Of a stretch of DNA of 64,000 nt, positions 26,130 through 34,455 are shown one piece after another (the first letter of the stretch is position 1; each line of letters opens with the position of its first letter). Source of the DNA: Clostridium_AW sp963515715. GTDB taxonomy: Bacteria > Bacillota > Clostridia > Clostridiales > Clostridiaceae. The stretch spans positions 1 to 64,000 of the forward strand of contig NZ_CAUPZS010000022.1 in assembly GCF_963515715.1 (NCBI RefSeq), in the 5' to 3' direction. The notes under the pieces were generated by a model, which saw only the letters and a list, made by a program, of their open reading frames with translations, searched no databases and had not been told where the DNA came from. Both the position numbers and the translations under genes were made by a program.

Positions 26130-26591
26130 TTATAAATCCAGACTTAAACGAATCATATCCACACAATCTATGCCATTTTCTATAATCTTATCTTCATAAT
26201 GTTTTATAAAGAAGTTTTTATCTATGCTTTTCATTCTGAATCCACATTTTTGATAAAGCGCTAGCTGTGATATACTTGAGTTCCCAGTACCTACCTCTAA
26301 AGTTTTAGCTTTTTTCTCTCTAGATCTATGGATAGCATCCATTACTATTCTTTTACCTAGTCCTTTTCCTTGAAACTCTTCTTTTATTGCTACATTTACA
26401 AGCTCCATGGTAAAAGGTCTTGTTTTTATTAGAACATATACACCAACTATAATATCTTCTATATAACCACCATAACATTCCCCTCTACTAATATAATCTT
26501 TTATAGCTTCCATAGAAGGATCTGCTAAAAGCAATAAATCAAAAGGAATCTTTTCATCTTCATTTATTTCTCTTATTATAAATTTGTCCAT
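26130..26591 (-). CDS. GNAT family N-acetyltransferase
   Basis: A 153-aa GNAT enzyme. The acetyl-CoA loop is EEFQGKGLGKRIVMDAI (QxxGxG), followed by KTLEVGTGNSSISQLALYQ and CGFRMKSIDKNFF, a layout seen in YvbK-like acetyltransferases. The acceptor substrate is unknown. ATG 26591 is preceded by AAAGGGG. It may be co-transcribed with the cyclase gene, whose start lies downstream of a different hydrolase-type context, but the 738-nt span shows no terminator between them. Confidence 0.88.
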   Translation of the reverse strand: MDKFIIREINEDEKIPFDLLLLADPSMEAIKDYISRGECYGGYIEDIIVGVYVLIKTRPFTMELVNVAIKEEFQGKGLGKRIVMDAIHRSREKKAKTLEVGTGNSSISQLALYQKCGFRMKSIDKNFFIKHYEDKIIENGIDCVDMIRLSLDL

Positions 26592-26646
26592 ATAATATTT
26601 CCCCTTTGTATAAACATGTATGTTAAAATGTACTAATTAATTTTCC

Positions 26647-27330
26647 CTATTGAATCTCTGCAAATGCTCTTATTGACATAGCTGCAGTTTTCTTAGCTTT
26701 TAAAGGGACAGCAAAGAATCTAAAATCATGGTCATATAATTTTTCTAATGACGTTAAATTTTCAACTATGAGAATTTCATTTTTTAAAAATAAAGTGTGA
26801 GCAGGTCTTTCGGGATTTTTAGAACTATCTATATTTATAGTATCTACTCCTACAAGCTTTACTCCTGAACTTATAAGAAAGTTTATAAGCTCTTCAGATA
26901 TGTATGGATAAGAATGATATTTTTCCTCTCCCCAATGCTTGTCCCATCCGAAATTAAATAAAACAGCTTTGCCCCTTAAATCAAGCCCATCAGGAATAAT
27001 GCTAACTCCTATGGATTCAAACTCTTCCCTGGCCCTTACATCTATAACTACACCTGGAAGTACAACTTCATTTATTTCAATTTCACTGATGTCTCTCCCC
27101 TCAGGGTAGCGATGGTATGGAGAATCCAGATATGTACCTATTGAAGTTTGGAAGGTTATCTCTGTTATCTCAAAACAAGCCTTCCCTTCATAGTTAGGTG
27201 CCGACTGTTCATGAGTTATAAAAGGTTTTATTTGAGCTGTGTATTGTATTAACTTCCCAGATTCATCCTTCATTTTAAAACCCGGCATTCCATCTTCAAA
27301 ATAATGACTTAAGTCTATAAATCTTGACAT
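26647..27330 (-). CDS. Cyclase-family (kynurenine-formamidase fold) protein with altered metal site
   Basis: A 227-aa protein of the Cyclase/KynB-type fold: the start RFIDLSHYFEDGMPGF and the core SIGTYLDSPYHRYPEGRD are diagnostic. In active formamidases the core reads HxGTHxDxPxH and binds zinc or manganese. Here the first and second histidines are replaced by S63 and Y67, while D69 and H73 remain. The metal site is therefore incomplete and the activity uncertain. Later VDTINIDSS and PAHTLFL match family positions. ATG 27330 follows GTGAGG. It is grouped with Amj and a radical SAM gene on the same strand. Confidence 0.8.
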   Translation of the reverse strand: MSRFIDLSHYFEDGMPGFKMKDESGKLIQYTAQIKPFITHEQSAPNYEGKACFEITEITFQTSIGTYLDSPYHRYPEGRDISEIEINEVVLPGVVIDVRAREEFESIGVSIIPDGLDLRGKAVLFNFGWDKHWGEEKYHSYPYISEELINFLISSGVKLVGVDTINIDSSKNPERPAHTLFLKNEILIVENLTSLEKLYDHDFRFFAVPLKAKKTAAMSIRAFAEIQ

Positions 27331-27373
27331 TTACCTCACCCCATAATTATATTTTATATATAAGTTTTGCAAC

Positions 27374-28177
27374 TTAAATTAATCTTGCTACAAACCCAAT
27401 TAACCTTGCTGATGGAACTAATAATATTTGTGATAATATAGTACCTACAATTAATCCACCAACTATAAATATTATGCACCTATTGAATTGCAATTCCGTG
27501 CAGTCCCCTTTTATTACGTCATCTGTCAGCATTGATATGAACGGATCTATAAATATAAACATTAATATTGTAGAAAATCCATTTATGACAGAGGATAAAG
27601 TACTGCATGTGGTCCTTAATTCAGGGTTTAAACATCCAGCATATAATGAGGCCAACACACCAACTGTAGATATAGAAAAAGCTATTGTATTTAATAAAAT
27701 AATCTTTTTTGGCATTTTATTAAAACTTTTTAAATGAACAAAATTATCTCTTTTGGGTATAGTAACACTTTTTTTAAATTGCTCTATGCCTGATTTAGAA
27801 AATCCATGTAATAATAATTTGGGTATAGAGCGATGAACACTAAATGACTCTACCGCTTTCCCAAATACTTTTATAAATGTAGGCATCAATAAAGCACCAG
27901 CAATTGTAGCTAATGTTGATGAAAATAGCACCCATCTAAAAACATGCAATAAGCCTTCTGTATTACCTATCTTTATGCTATTTTCAATTGTTTTAGCCAT
28001 TAATGGGGCTTGAATCGTGTTGGCAGTCCTAGAAATTAAGGCAAATATATTAAACACCGCAAATGATATAGCTATTCGTCCTGTTTTTACTGCTACAATT
28101 CTTACTGAATATGCTAAAGTTGATATCACATATATAATGAATGTAAGCACAAGAACAATTATAATTTGCTTTGACAT
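27374..28177 (-). CDS. amj: Lipid II flippase family protein Amj
   Basis: A 267-aa membrane protein matching Amj (YdaH), the alternative lipid II flippase that moves the peptidoglycan precursor across the membrane when MurJ is blocked. Diagnostic stretches are YSVRIVAVKTGRIAISFAVFN, of which residues around 23-43 are conserved, ISRTANTIQAPLMAKTIE, and PTFIKVFGKAVESF. Six or so membrane helices are visible and the length is normal. ATG 28177 follows GGAGG. In B. subtilis Amj is induced by envelope stress; no regulator is adjacent here. Confidence 0.9.
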   Translation of the reverse strand: MSKQIIIVLVLTFIIYVISTLAYSVRIVAVKTGRIAISFAVFNIFALISRTANTIQAPLMAKTIENSIKIGNTEGLLHVFRWVLFSSTLATIAGALLMPTFIKVFGKAVESFSVHRSIPKLLLHGFSKSGIEQFKKSVTIPKRDNFVHLKSFNKMPKKIILLNTIAFSISTVGVLASLYAGCLNPELRTTCSTLSSVINGFSTILMFIFIDPFISMLTDDVIKGDCTELQFNRCIIFIVGGLIVGTILSQILLVPSARLIGFVARLI

Positions 28178-28214
28178 TTATCTTCCTCCATGAAAATCAA
28201 TATAGTTATCTATC

Positions 28215-29117
28215 TTATACTCCAGTAAAGCTTTTAAAGTCTGGAACAAACTCTTTTGATGAAGTTCCCTCTTCTTGTATAAATGCATTCTTAACTCCTA
28301 ACTCTAAAGCATAGTCTATAAGTGCATCATAATGTCTCATATCTAAGGTTTTATTAATCTCTGGATAATCCTTAGCATTAAACATTGGAGTATACTGATT
28401 CATAATGCTTATATAAACATTATCGCCAAAAGTTTTATATAAGAAATCTATAATCTTTCTAGAATCAAAGTATAATCCTGGAAGCATAAGATGCCTTACT
28501 ATTACCCCCTTTTTTATTATGCCTTCCTCATCAAAGATAACTTTTCCAGTCTGTCTATACATTTCTTTTATTGATAGAGAGGCCTTTTCAAAGTAATCCC
28601 TAGATTTGGAATATCTTAATGAGTATTTAGGGTTATAATATTTTAAGTCGGGCAGATATACATCTATATGCCCTTCCAAGGCTTTTAAAGCCTCCAAGCT
28701 ATCATACCCATTAGAGTTATACAGTATAGGAATCTTTAAACCTTTAGCCTTTGATAGCTTTAATGCTTCAATTATCTGTGGCACATAGTGAGTAGGCGTT
28801 ACAAGATTTATATTATTAGCCCCTTTTTCTTGAAGCTCTAAAAATATTTGTGCCAATCTTTCAATTGAAATCTCCATGCCTAAGTTTTCTTGACTTATAC
28901 AATGGTTTTGACAGAATACACACTTTAAATTACAATTAGAAAAAAATATGGTTCCTGAACCACTCTTTCCTGAAACACAAGGTTCTTCCCAAAAGTGAAG
29001 ATCAGCTCTTGATATCATAACTTTATCACTAGCTCCACAAAACCCAACCTCACCATTTAATCTATTTACTTTACATTCCTTTGGACATAATTTACACTCA
29101 TTTAACATGTTCATCAT
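28215..29117 (-). CDS. Radical SAM protein, PflA-like
   Basis: A 300-aa radical SAM enzyme of the group annotated as putative pyruvate-formate-lyase-activating-like. The N-terminus has extra cysteines (C8, C11, C15 and C27 in CKLCPKECKVN...GFCG) that may hold a metal. The 4Fe-4S motif CNLKCVFC uses C62, C66 and C69, followed by QNHCISQ. The C-terminal half keeps VRHLMLPG and SIMNQYTPM. Its true substrate is not known and no formate lyase gene is nearby. It precedes amj by 37 nt and could share its transcript. Confidence 0.88.
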   Translation of the reverse strand: MMNMLNECKLCPKECKVNRLNGEVGFCGASDKVMISRADLHFWEEPCVSGKSGSGTIFFSNCNLKCVFCQNHCISQENLGMEISIERLAQIFLELQEKGANNINLVTPTHYVPQIIEALKLSKAKGLKIPILYNSNGYDSLEALKALEGHIDVYLPDLKYYNPKYSLRYSKSRDYFEKASLSIKEMYRQTGKVIFDEEGIIKKGVIVRHLMLPGLYFDSRKIIDFLYKTFGDNVYISIMNQYTPMFNAKDYPEINKTLDMRHYDALIDYALELGVKNAFIQEEGTSSKEFVPDFKSFTGV

Positions 29118-29341
29118 TTGTAACCTCTTATTATAATTTTAATATATATTATATCACTAATTTGTTCTTACCTACAGGCAATAAAAAAGACAGTACTCAG
29201 CAAGTTAAATGTAGAAATATATTATTAAGGTAACATAATCATGATATACTAAAATATAATAACTAAGCATGTATTGTTCAAAGAAAATATTTTAAAAAAG
29301 AGTGAGGTGTAAAGTGGTAAAGTTAAATTTGCCACGAAAAG

Positions 29342-29884
29342 ATGAAAAAAAGATTTTTTCCAGTAGTGATTTCTATAATATTTGCTATTGCTTTAATTGG
29401 CTGTAAAAGTAATGAAAGGCCTAATGAGATGCCTGCTATTACTGAAGAAACTTCAGTGAAAAATACTAAGTGTAGACTGTATTTTTTTAATATGTCTGAG
29501 TTAAAACATTATTATATAGATAAAACACTACCTATAGAAAATAATGCTTTAATCACCGCTTTGACAAAAGAGCTGCAAAATACTTCTTATAACAAGGACT
29601 TTTTGTCATTAACAGATAAAGTAGAGGTAAAATCCGCAACGCTAGATGAAGCAACTGGCGTTCTTAAAGTTGTGTTCTCTGATTCTTATGTAGACCATAT
29701 GCACTTAGGGTCTAGTACTGAAGGCGGTCTCTTAACATCCTTACTAGCTACTTATGGTTATAATTTGGGTGTAGATAAAATCGCCATATATTTCAACGAT
29801 GAATTATATACCTGCGTAAAAGGAGATTTACCAGAGGGATATTTTCCTGTGGAATATCCACCTGCTGAACCCTATAATCCATAA
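29342..29884 (+). CDS. GerMN domain lipoprotein
   Basis: A 180-aa exported lipoprotein: MKKRFFP, hydrophobic core and lipobox LIGC at about 18-21. It carries one GerMN domain (about 45-160), recognised by LYFFN, ALITALTKELQNTS, EATGVLKVVFSDSYV and a late VDKIAIYFND. GerM proteins act in sporulation and germination, where GerMN domains mediate assembly outside the inner membrane. ATG 29342 has only weak AAAAG upstream. An overlapping out-of-frame GTG (about 29314) has a better SD, hinting at coupling or a wrong start. It precedes the isoprenoid-synthase-like gene. Confidence 0.8.
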   Translation: MKKRFFPVVISIIFAIALIGCKSNERPNEMPAITEETSVKNTKCRLYFFNMSELKHYYIDKTLPIENNALITALTKELQNTSYNKDFLSLTDKVEVKSATLDEATGVLKVVFSDSYVDHMHLGSSTEGGLLTSLLATYGYNLGVDKIAIYFNDELYTCVKGDLPEGYFPVEYPPAEPYNP

Positions 29885-29898
29885 TATTATAAATAGAT

Positions 29899-29927
29899 TT
29901 TAAATTTCATGATAACTCCTGTATAAT
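29899..29927 (+). promoter_or_regulatory. Candidate promoter for the isoprenoid-synthase-like gene
   Basis: TTTAAA (29899-29904), 17 bp, then a perfect TATAAT (29922-29927). Transcripts would begin near 29934, beyond the left arm of the 29912-29956 hairpin. Confidence 0.45.
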
Positions 29928-29956
29928 TAAAGTACAATGAATAATATAGGAGTTAT
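29912..29956 (+). terminator. Terminator whose right arm doubles as the next gene's SD
   Basis: ATAACTCCT (29912-29920) pairs perfectly with AGGAGTTAT (29948-29956), followed by TTTGTTTTG, the form of an intrinsic terminator for the GerMN gene. AGGAG at 29948-29952 is also the only SD for the gene starting at 29963. RNA reading through from upstream would thus be terminated or have its SD masked. Confidence 0.65.
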
Positions 29957-29962
29957 TTTGTT

Positions 29963-31225
29963 TTGATTATGAATGATAAGAAAAATATTGATTATTTAAT
30001 TAATTTATATAGAGATATATGGTGGAACTCTAGTACAGAGTTAAGATTAAACATTGAAGCTACCACCTGCTTTGAAAAGAATAAAAACGAAAAAAACTTT
30101 GACCGTTTTATTAACTTAATGATAAGCCATATAAAAAGCTTCCCAAAGAAGGATAAAGAACGACTAAAGTGGAAAGAGAAGGCCGATAATTACATTGAAA
30201 ATATTATTTTAAAGGAAGATGCTTTTAAATTAGGCGTAATAGATAAGGAAATGAAAAGCAGATTCTTTAAAGTTACAAAAGAATTTATAAAGGAATGTAA
30301 AAGTTTTGATAGCAATTTAAATTATAAAGATATAGGTCAGGCTATGAGAAATGTGTGGATAATTAGTATTTTCCAAAAGGTCATAGATAGTGATATTGAA
30401 TTTACCAACGCGATTTTTGGTTACAGTATGCTTTATCCTTACACTGATAACTACCTGGATGATTCATCTATATCTATGGAAGAGAAGAAGAATTTTAATG
30501 ATCGATTCTCAAAGAGATTAAAAGGTGAAAAAATTAAAGGTATTAACTCTCATGAAGAAAAGGTATATAAATTAGTTGAATATATTGAATCAGTATTCAA
30601 GAGAGAGAATTATAAAGAAGTCTATGAGAAATTATTATTAATCCATGATGGACAAGTGAAAAGTTTGACCCAGCAAGAAGTATTAAGTGCTCCTTATGAA
30701 AAAGATATTTTAGGTATATCTATTGAAAAAGGTGGAGCTTCTGTTTTAGTGGACGGATATCTCATTAATGGGGCTTTGACAAAGGATGAAGAAATTTTTG
30801 CCTATGGATATGGATTTTTGCTTCAACTCTGCGATGATCTCCAAGATGTAGGTAGGGATTTAGAGAACAATCACATGACCATAATGTCACAGTTAGCTGA
30901 AAAATATCCTCTTGATATGATTACTAACAAATTAATGAACCTTACCATAAGCATAATAGATGATGAAAACTGCTTTAAAGGAAGCAACAAAGAAGAGCTG
31001 AAAGAACTTATTAAAAATAACTGTATAATTATGATACTTTTTGCTATTGCCCATAATAAAAACTTTTTTTCTAAAGAATATGTTAAAGTAATAGAAATTT
31101 TTTTGCCTTTTACATTGAGTTATATAGATGACCTTAAAACTAACTTAGAAACAAAATTTAAAACTTTAGAACCTAGCTACAATGATACCTCTATAGAAGA
31201 TATCTTGTTATATTTACTTGATTAA
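29963..31225 (+). CDS. Class I isoprenoid-synthase-fold protein (uncharacterised)
   Basis: A 420-residue all-helical cytosolic protein. Two acid-rich motifs suggest the class I isoprenoid/terpenoid synthase fold: MLYPYTDNYLDD near 156-167, and FLLQLCDDLQDVGRDLENN near 286-304, which resembles the second DDxxD motif of prenyl synthases. In between is EKGGASVLVDGYL, similar to the helix G/H region. The first motif lacks a clear DDxxD, so it may be a squalene-synthase-like or non-catalytic relative. No other isoprenoid gene is adjacent. TTG 29963, ten bases from AGGAG, is the likely start; ATG 29969 is possible. I cannot assign a product. Confidence 0.6.
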   Translation: MIMNDKKNIDYLINLYRDIWWNSSTELRLNIEATTCFEKNKNEKNFDRFINLMISHIKSFPKKDKERLKWKEKADNYIENIILKEDAFKLGVIDKEMKSRFFKVTKEFIKECKSFDSNLNYKDIGQAMRNVWIISIFQKVIDSDIEFTNAIFGYSMLYPYTDNYLDDSSISMEEKKNFNDRFSKRLKGEKIKGINSHEEKVYKLVEYIESVFKRENYKEVYEKLLLIHDGQVKSLTQQEVLSAPYEKDILGISIEKGGASVLVDGYLINGALTKDEEIFAYGYGFLLQLCDDLQDVGRDLENNHMTIMSQLAEKYPLDMITNKLMNLTISIIDDENCFKGSNKEELKELIKNNCIIMILFAIAHNKNFFSKEYVKVIEIFLPFTLSYIDDLKTNLETKFKTLEPSYNDTSIEDILLYLLD

Positions 31226-31257
31226 ATTTTATTTAAATTTATAAGGAGTCTGATGAA

Positions 31258-31309
31258 AAATAAACAATCCCTCTCATATAAATTCTATGTCGAGAGAGAT
31301 TGTTTATTT
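31258..31309. terminator. Bidirectional terminator between convergent genes
   Basis: AAATAAACAATC (31258-31269) and CTCTC (31271-31275) pair with GAGAG (31292-31296) and GATTGTTTATTT (31298-31309), with one mismatch. It serves the plus gene ending at 31225 and the minus cassette ending at 31342. Confidence 0.85.
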
Positions 31310-31341
31310 ATTTATCCAATTATTTATTTTAATCACTTATT

Positions 31342-32190
31342 TTAATTAGTACAGTAAATAATACCTTTGTCCTTTAATTCATCAAATGTTTCTTTAACCA
31401 TATTATATATTTCTGGCTTAATTCCCGTGAGCTTTATGGAATTAAACGTTAAATCAAATACAAATAATTTTTCTAAATTACTTAATGATATAATTTTAGG
31501 TATTAAATTTTTAGGTATTATAATATTTTTTGAATCTTTATTTATAAAAGCGTCTATATATTTTACCATTTCATTATTATCAATCATTATTGCAATAATT
31601 TCAGCCTTAATTTCTGCACTTTTTATTTTCTCTTCAGCATATTTTGGATCTATCTTTCCTTCTCTCTCTTGCACTTTTATATTTTCTATTTCTTTTTCCT
31701 TAATATCTTTTATACTTTCAGCTTCTTGAGCTTTGATAGATATATCTTTATAATTTATTTCCTTAATTTGAGAAACTATATACTTAAAATTTTCGAACAT
31801 ATTTTCATTAAATAATACTTTAATGGCAAAATATCCTATTATTAATACTTTCACAACTTCTATATTTAATATAACTTTGAAAATCTCATTTAAAATAAAC
31901 CTAGTACTTAAAAGCAGATTGTTCCATTGTTCCCATAGTATCTTATATGAGTTATTTAAATTTAATTCTATTCCTTTAGATCTCATATATATATAATTAT
32001 AAATAAAATAACTCATTATTAATAATAAAAACAAAGGATATTCTTTTTTAACAATAGATACTATTTTAAAAGAAAAGCTATTATCATCAACTTTATTTTT
32101 TTTATAGAATGAAAAAGCTATCAATAATATACATCCTAATAAAAATATATAGTCTGAAACTAAAGTTCTATTCAAATTAAGTGTCATCAT
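31342..32190 (-). CDS. Predicted membrane protein with coiled coil, third gene of unknown cassette
   Basis: A 282-aa protein, family not recognised. Three to four membrane helices occupy the N-terminal ~125 residues (about 11-28, 47-66, 92-122). A charged coiled coil follows (about 145-195; IKAQEAESIKDIKEKEIENI and later KIDPKYAEEKIKSAE, which recalls SHOCT), then a small C-terminal alpha/beta domain. ATG 32190 lies three bases past the stop of the 114-aa gene and has no SD, so translation is probably coupled. A membrane component tethered to the two upstream proteins is the natural reading; its activity is unknown. Confidence 0.7.
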   Translation of the reverse strand: MMTLNLNRTLVSDYIFLLGCILLIAFSFYKKNKVDDNSFSFKIVSIVKKEYPLFLLLIMSYFIYNYIYMRSKGIELNLNNSYKILWEQWNNLLLSTRFILNEIFKVILNIEVVKVLIIGYFAIKVLFNENMFENFKYIVSQIKEINYKDISIKAQEAESIKDIKEKEIENIKVQEREGKIDPKYAEEKIKSAEIKAEIIAIMIDNNEMVKYIDAFINKDSKNIIIPKNLIPKIISLSNLEKLFVFDLTFNSIKLTGIKPEIYNMVKETFDELKDKGIIYCTN

Positions 32191-32193
32191 TAT

Positions 32194-32538
32194 TTATTCG
32201 TTTAAACTCATTTTAAATTTCTCATTATTATCATAAGGATAATAACGTTCCTTACAATAACTGCATACTACCAGTTGATCTTCAGTTTCAGACACATTTT
32301 CATAATTACAAACAGGGCATTGAGATGAGTATATTTTTTTAATTATTCCTTTGTTTTGCAATTCAGTTATAGCTTTAAATACTGAGGCTTGGTCATTATT
32401 TATTTTTTGGGATACATAAGAAAGTGTTACACCTCTATCACCTATAGTATCAAGGAGCCTAACTATATTTTTATTGATACTATGACATTGCATATTCTGT
32501 TGATAATTCATAGCTTGGAAAAATTTCTTTGCATACAT
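32194..32538 (-). CDS. Winged-helix/zinc-ribbon small protein, second gene of unknown cassette
   Basis: A 114-aa protein. Residues about 20-65 look like a MarR/ArsR-style winged helix (VRLLDTIGDRGVTLSYVSQK, then ASVFKAITELQNKGIIKK). A zinc ribbon with two knuckles, CPVC and CSYC (about 73-95), follows. It could bind DNA or, like many zinc ribbons, nucleic acid or protein. ATG 32538 has GGAGG nine bases away and lies inside the 3' end of the preceding gene, a 59-nt overlap in another frame, so the two are translated from one mRNA. Confidence 0.72.
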   Translation of the reverse strand: MYAKKFFQAMNYQQNMQCHSINKNIVRLLDTIGDRGVTLSYVSQKINNDQASVFKAITELQNKGIIKKIYSSQCPVCNYENVSETEDQLVVCSYCKERYYPYDNNEKFKMSLNE

Positions 32539-33481
32539 TTTGGATTACCTCCGTGTCAAAATGTGGAACATTCAAAATAATTTCACCTTGATTTTTTAAT
32601 TGAAACCATCTATTTTCAATATTACATTCCATGGTTTTAACTGTATGATCTTCATTTTCTACTGCATATTTAATAGCTTCTAATCTATGATCATTATGTC
32701 TTCCATCTTTTTTACTACTCTTTAAATTATTTTTAGGTTCTATTGGGTCTGAAGTTTCAATTACTATCACTTCTTTAGAGCTTTCTCCATTTAATTCAAT
32801 TGATTCTAGATAATCTTTTATGTAATTATTCAAGTAGCAGTCAAAACTATACTTAGTCAATGTATTTTGATCTCCTTCTGTAAATAAATTGCAAAAGGCT
32901 TGCTTTTTTTCTGTTATAGCTTTTCCCTTTGAATTACCATCATCATCTTCATTCTGAACATCGTTATAAAACATGGCCACAATACCTTCTTTTAGGTCAA
33001 TAACAAATTTTGTATGGTGATAATATATTCGATTTATATTTGTCACCACATTATGCATATCTACTTCTGTTTCCTCATACTTTCTCAGTTGAGCCATTTT
33101 GATTGTAGTAAATCTATCATCAAAATTTACATAATAAGGATATAGGGTCTCATCCACGTTTTTTACTTCCTTATTATCTATGGTATTATTTAACCTATTA
33201 TTTATTTTAAACTGTTCTCTTAATATAGGTGACAATAATTCTTCTTGTTCTTTTTCTCTTAAATAAAATACAGAAACTTTTTTAAAGGCTACATCTTCAA
33301 AATCAAAAAGAATTTCATTTTCATCTATTATACCATATTTTTCTATAAAGACATTTGAAAAATCTTCTAAATTTTTTTCACTAATACAAATGCTATATTT
33401 ATCATTTATATAATTTCTAATATACTCATATTGCACACCAATCATCCCTAATGATTTCCACCTTAATTTATTTAGGCTCAT
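32480..33481 (-). CDS. Unknown protein, first gene of three-gene cassette
   Basis: A 333-aa hydrophilic protein with no recognised domain, signal peptide or membrane segment. The N-terminal ~110 residues appear helical. The middle (RFTTIKMAQLRKYEE to FVIDLKEGIVAMFYNDVQ) alternates strands and helices and may be a sensor or nucleic-acid-binding fold. An acidic, disordered linker (NEDDDGNSKGK) interrupts it. A basic stretch KSSKKDGRHNDHR occurs near 265. ATG 33481 follows GGGGGAGGG; the longer frame to 33499 lies upstream of that SD. The gene leads a tight cassette with a winged-helix/zinc-ribbon protein and a membrane protein. Confidence 0.7.
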   Translation of the reverse strand: MSLNKLRWKSLGMIGVQYEYIRNYINDKYSICISEKNLEDFSNVFIEKYGIIDENEILFDFEDVAFKKVSVFYLREKEQEELLSPILREQFKINNRLNNTIDNKEVKNVDETLYPYYVNFDDRFTTIKMAQLRKYEETEVDMHNVVTNINRIYYHHTKFVIDLKEGIVAMFYNDVQNEDDDGNSKGKAITEKKQAFCNLFTEGDQNTLTKYSFDCYLNNYIKDYLESIELNGESSKEVIVIETSDPIEPKNNLKSSKKDGRHNDHRLEAIKYAVENEDHTVKTMECNIENRWFQLKNQGEIILNVPHFDTEVIQNVCKEIFPSYELSTEYAMS

Positions 33482-33714
33482 TATGGTTCCCTCCCCCAAT
33501 AAAATATATTATTGAACTCTTAAGAACATTACTATATAAAATGTATATAAATCATTAAGAATACCTGTTACTTACAAATTATTAGAATTATAAAAATCCA
33601 GAATTCTATTTCATTGTAAATCTTTTCCATAGATTTTTCAACTATTTTTTTAATATTAATATAAATTTCATTAAAATTTTAAGAAGATTCCATATTCTAC
33701 AATAAACGAGCTAA

Positions 33715-34326
33715 TTATGCTAATGCATATAATTCGGCAAAAGGGTCCCATTCTCTATCTTCATTCCATTTATATTCAATGCCATTACTAATTTCTATAG
33801 CCTTTTCTCTCCCCATTAAATACTCAATGAATCCTAATGTCATATCCATTCCTGCTGAAACTCCTGATGAAGTAAATATATTACCGTCATTTACCCATCT
33901 AGCTTTTTTTATCCATAATATATCTTTTCCTTGATCCATTACCCAAGTAAAGGCTCTTTTGTTTGTGGTAGCTTTTTTCCCCTTTAATATTCCTGCTTTA
34001 GCCAATAGTGCTGCTCCTGTACAAACACTCATAATATATTTTGATTCTTTACTAATGTTTTCTATAAAATCCATTAATTTTTCATCATTAACTTTTTCTC
34101 TTGTACCCATTCCTCCTGGAATAAATAAAATATTTTCTTTATTATATTCATTATCATATGTGCTTGTATCAATTCTTACGCCTTGAGAACTTGAAATAAT
34201 CCCACCATCTAGAGATATAAAATTCAACTTAAAGATTTCTGGCAAACGCCCTAATATTTCAACTGGGCCGAAGACATCTAATGTTTCAAACTCATCAAAT
34301 AAAATTATATTAACAACATAACTCAT
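33715..34326 (-). CDS. DJ-1/PfpI family protein
   Basis: A 203-aa class I glutamine-amidotransferase-like protein of the DJ-1/PfpI superfamily, in the subgroup of isonitrile hydratase and ThiJ-like proteins. The nucleophile elbow is IMSVCTGAALLAKAGIL with the catalytic cysteine, preceded by LFIPGGMGTR; the N-terminal FDEFETLDVFGPVEIL supplies the conserved glutamate. It probably acts on a small molecule or as a stress protein. ATG 34326 is spaced well from GGAGG. It is separate from the GTPase operon, lying 130 nt after its last gene. Confidence 0.9.
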   Translation of the reverse strand: MSYVVNIILFDEFETLDVFGPVEILGRLPEIFKLNFISLDGGIISSSQGVRIDTSTYDNEYNKENILFIPGGMGTREKVNDEKLMDFIENISKESKYIMSVCTGAALLAKAGILKGKKATTNKRAFTWVMDQGKDILWIKKARWVNDGNIFTSSGVSAGMDMTLGFIEYLMGREKAIEISNGIEYKWNEDREWDPFAELYALA

Positions 34327-34455
34327 ATTTTCCTCCAAAGTTAATTTTTTAGTTTTAAAATAACTTTTATCTTGAATTTATACTCCAACCCATATTTTAC
34401 CACGAATTCAAATAAATATATACTTTTTTATAGTAATTATAAACTTAAAAGTTTC

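Noticed and set aside
29235..29247. ATAATCATGAT-containing stretch upstream of the GerMN gene resembling half of the TetR palindrome
   Set aside because: Only one 11-bp half-site matches and the DNA is AT-rich, so chance is sufficient explanation.
29314..29403. Overlapping GTG frame with a good SD across the GerMN start
   Set aside because: It ends after about 30 codons and its product looks like no known leader; the GerMN signal peptide in the other frame is convincing.
31367..31729. Plus-strand open frame of 120 codons
   Set aside because: It is antisense to the coiled-coil part of the membrane protein gene; its serine/isoleucine composition is that of a shadow.
34439..34452. Small AAACTTTTAAGTTT hairpin after the last gene of the giant operon
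   Set aside because: The stem is five A/T-rich pairs, too weak to call a terminator with confidence.
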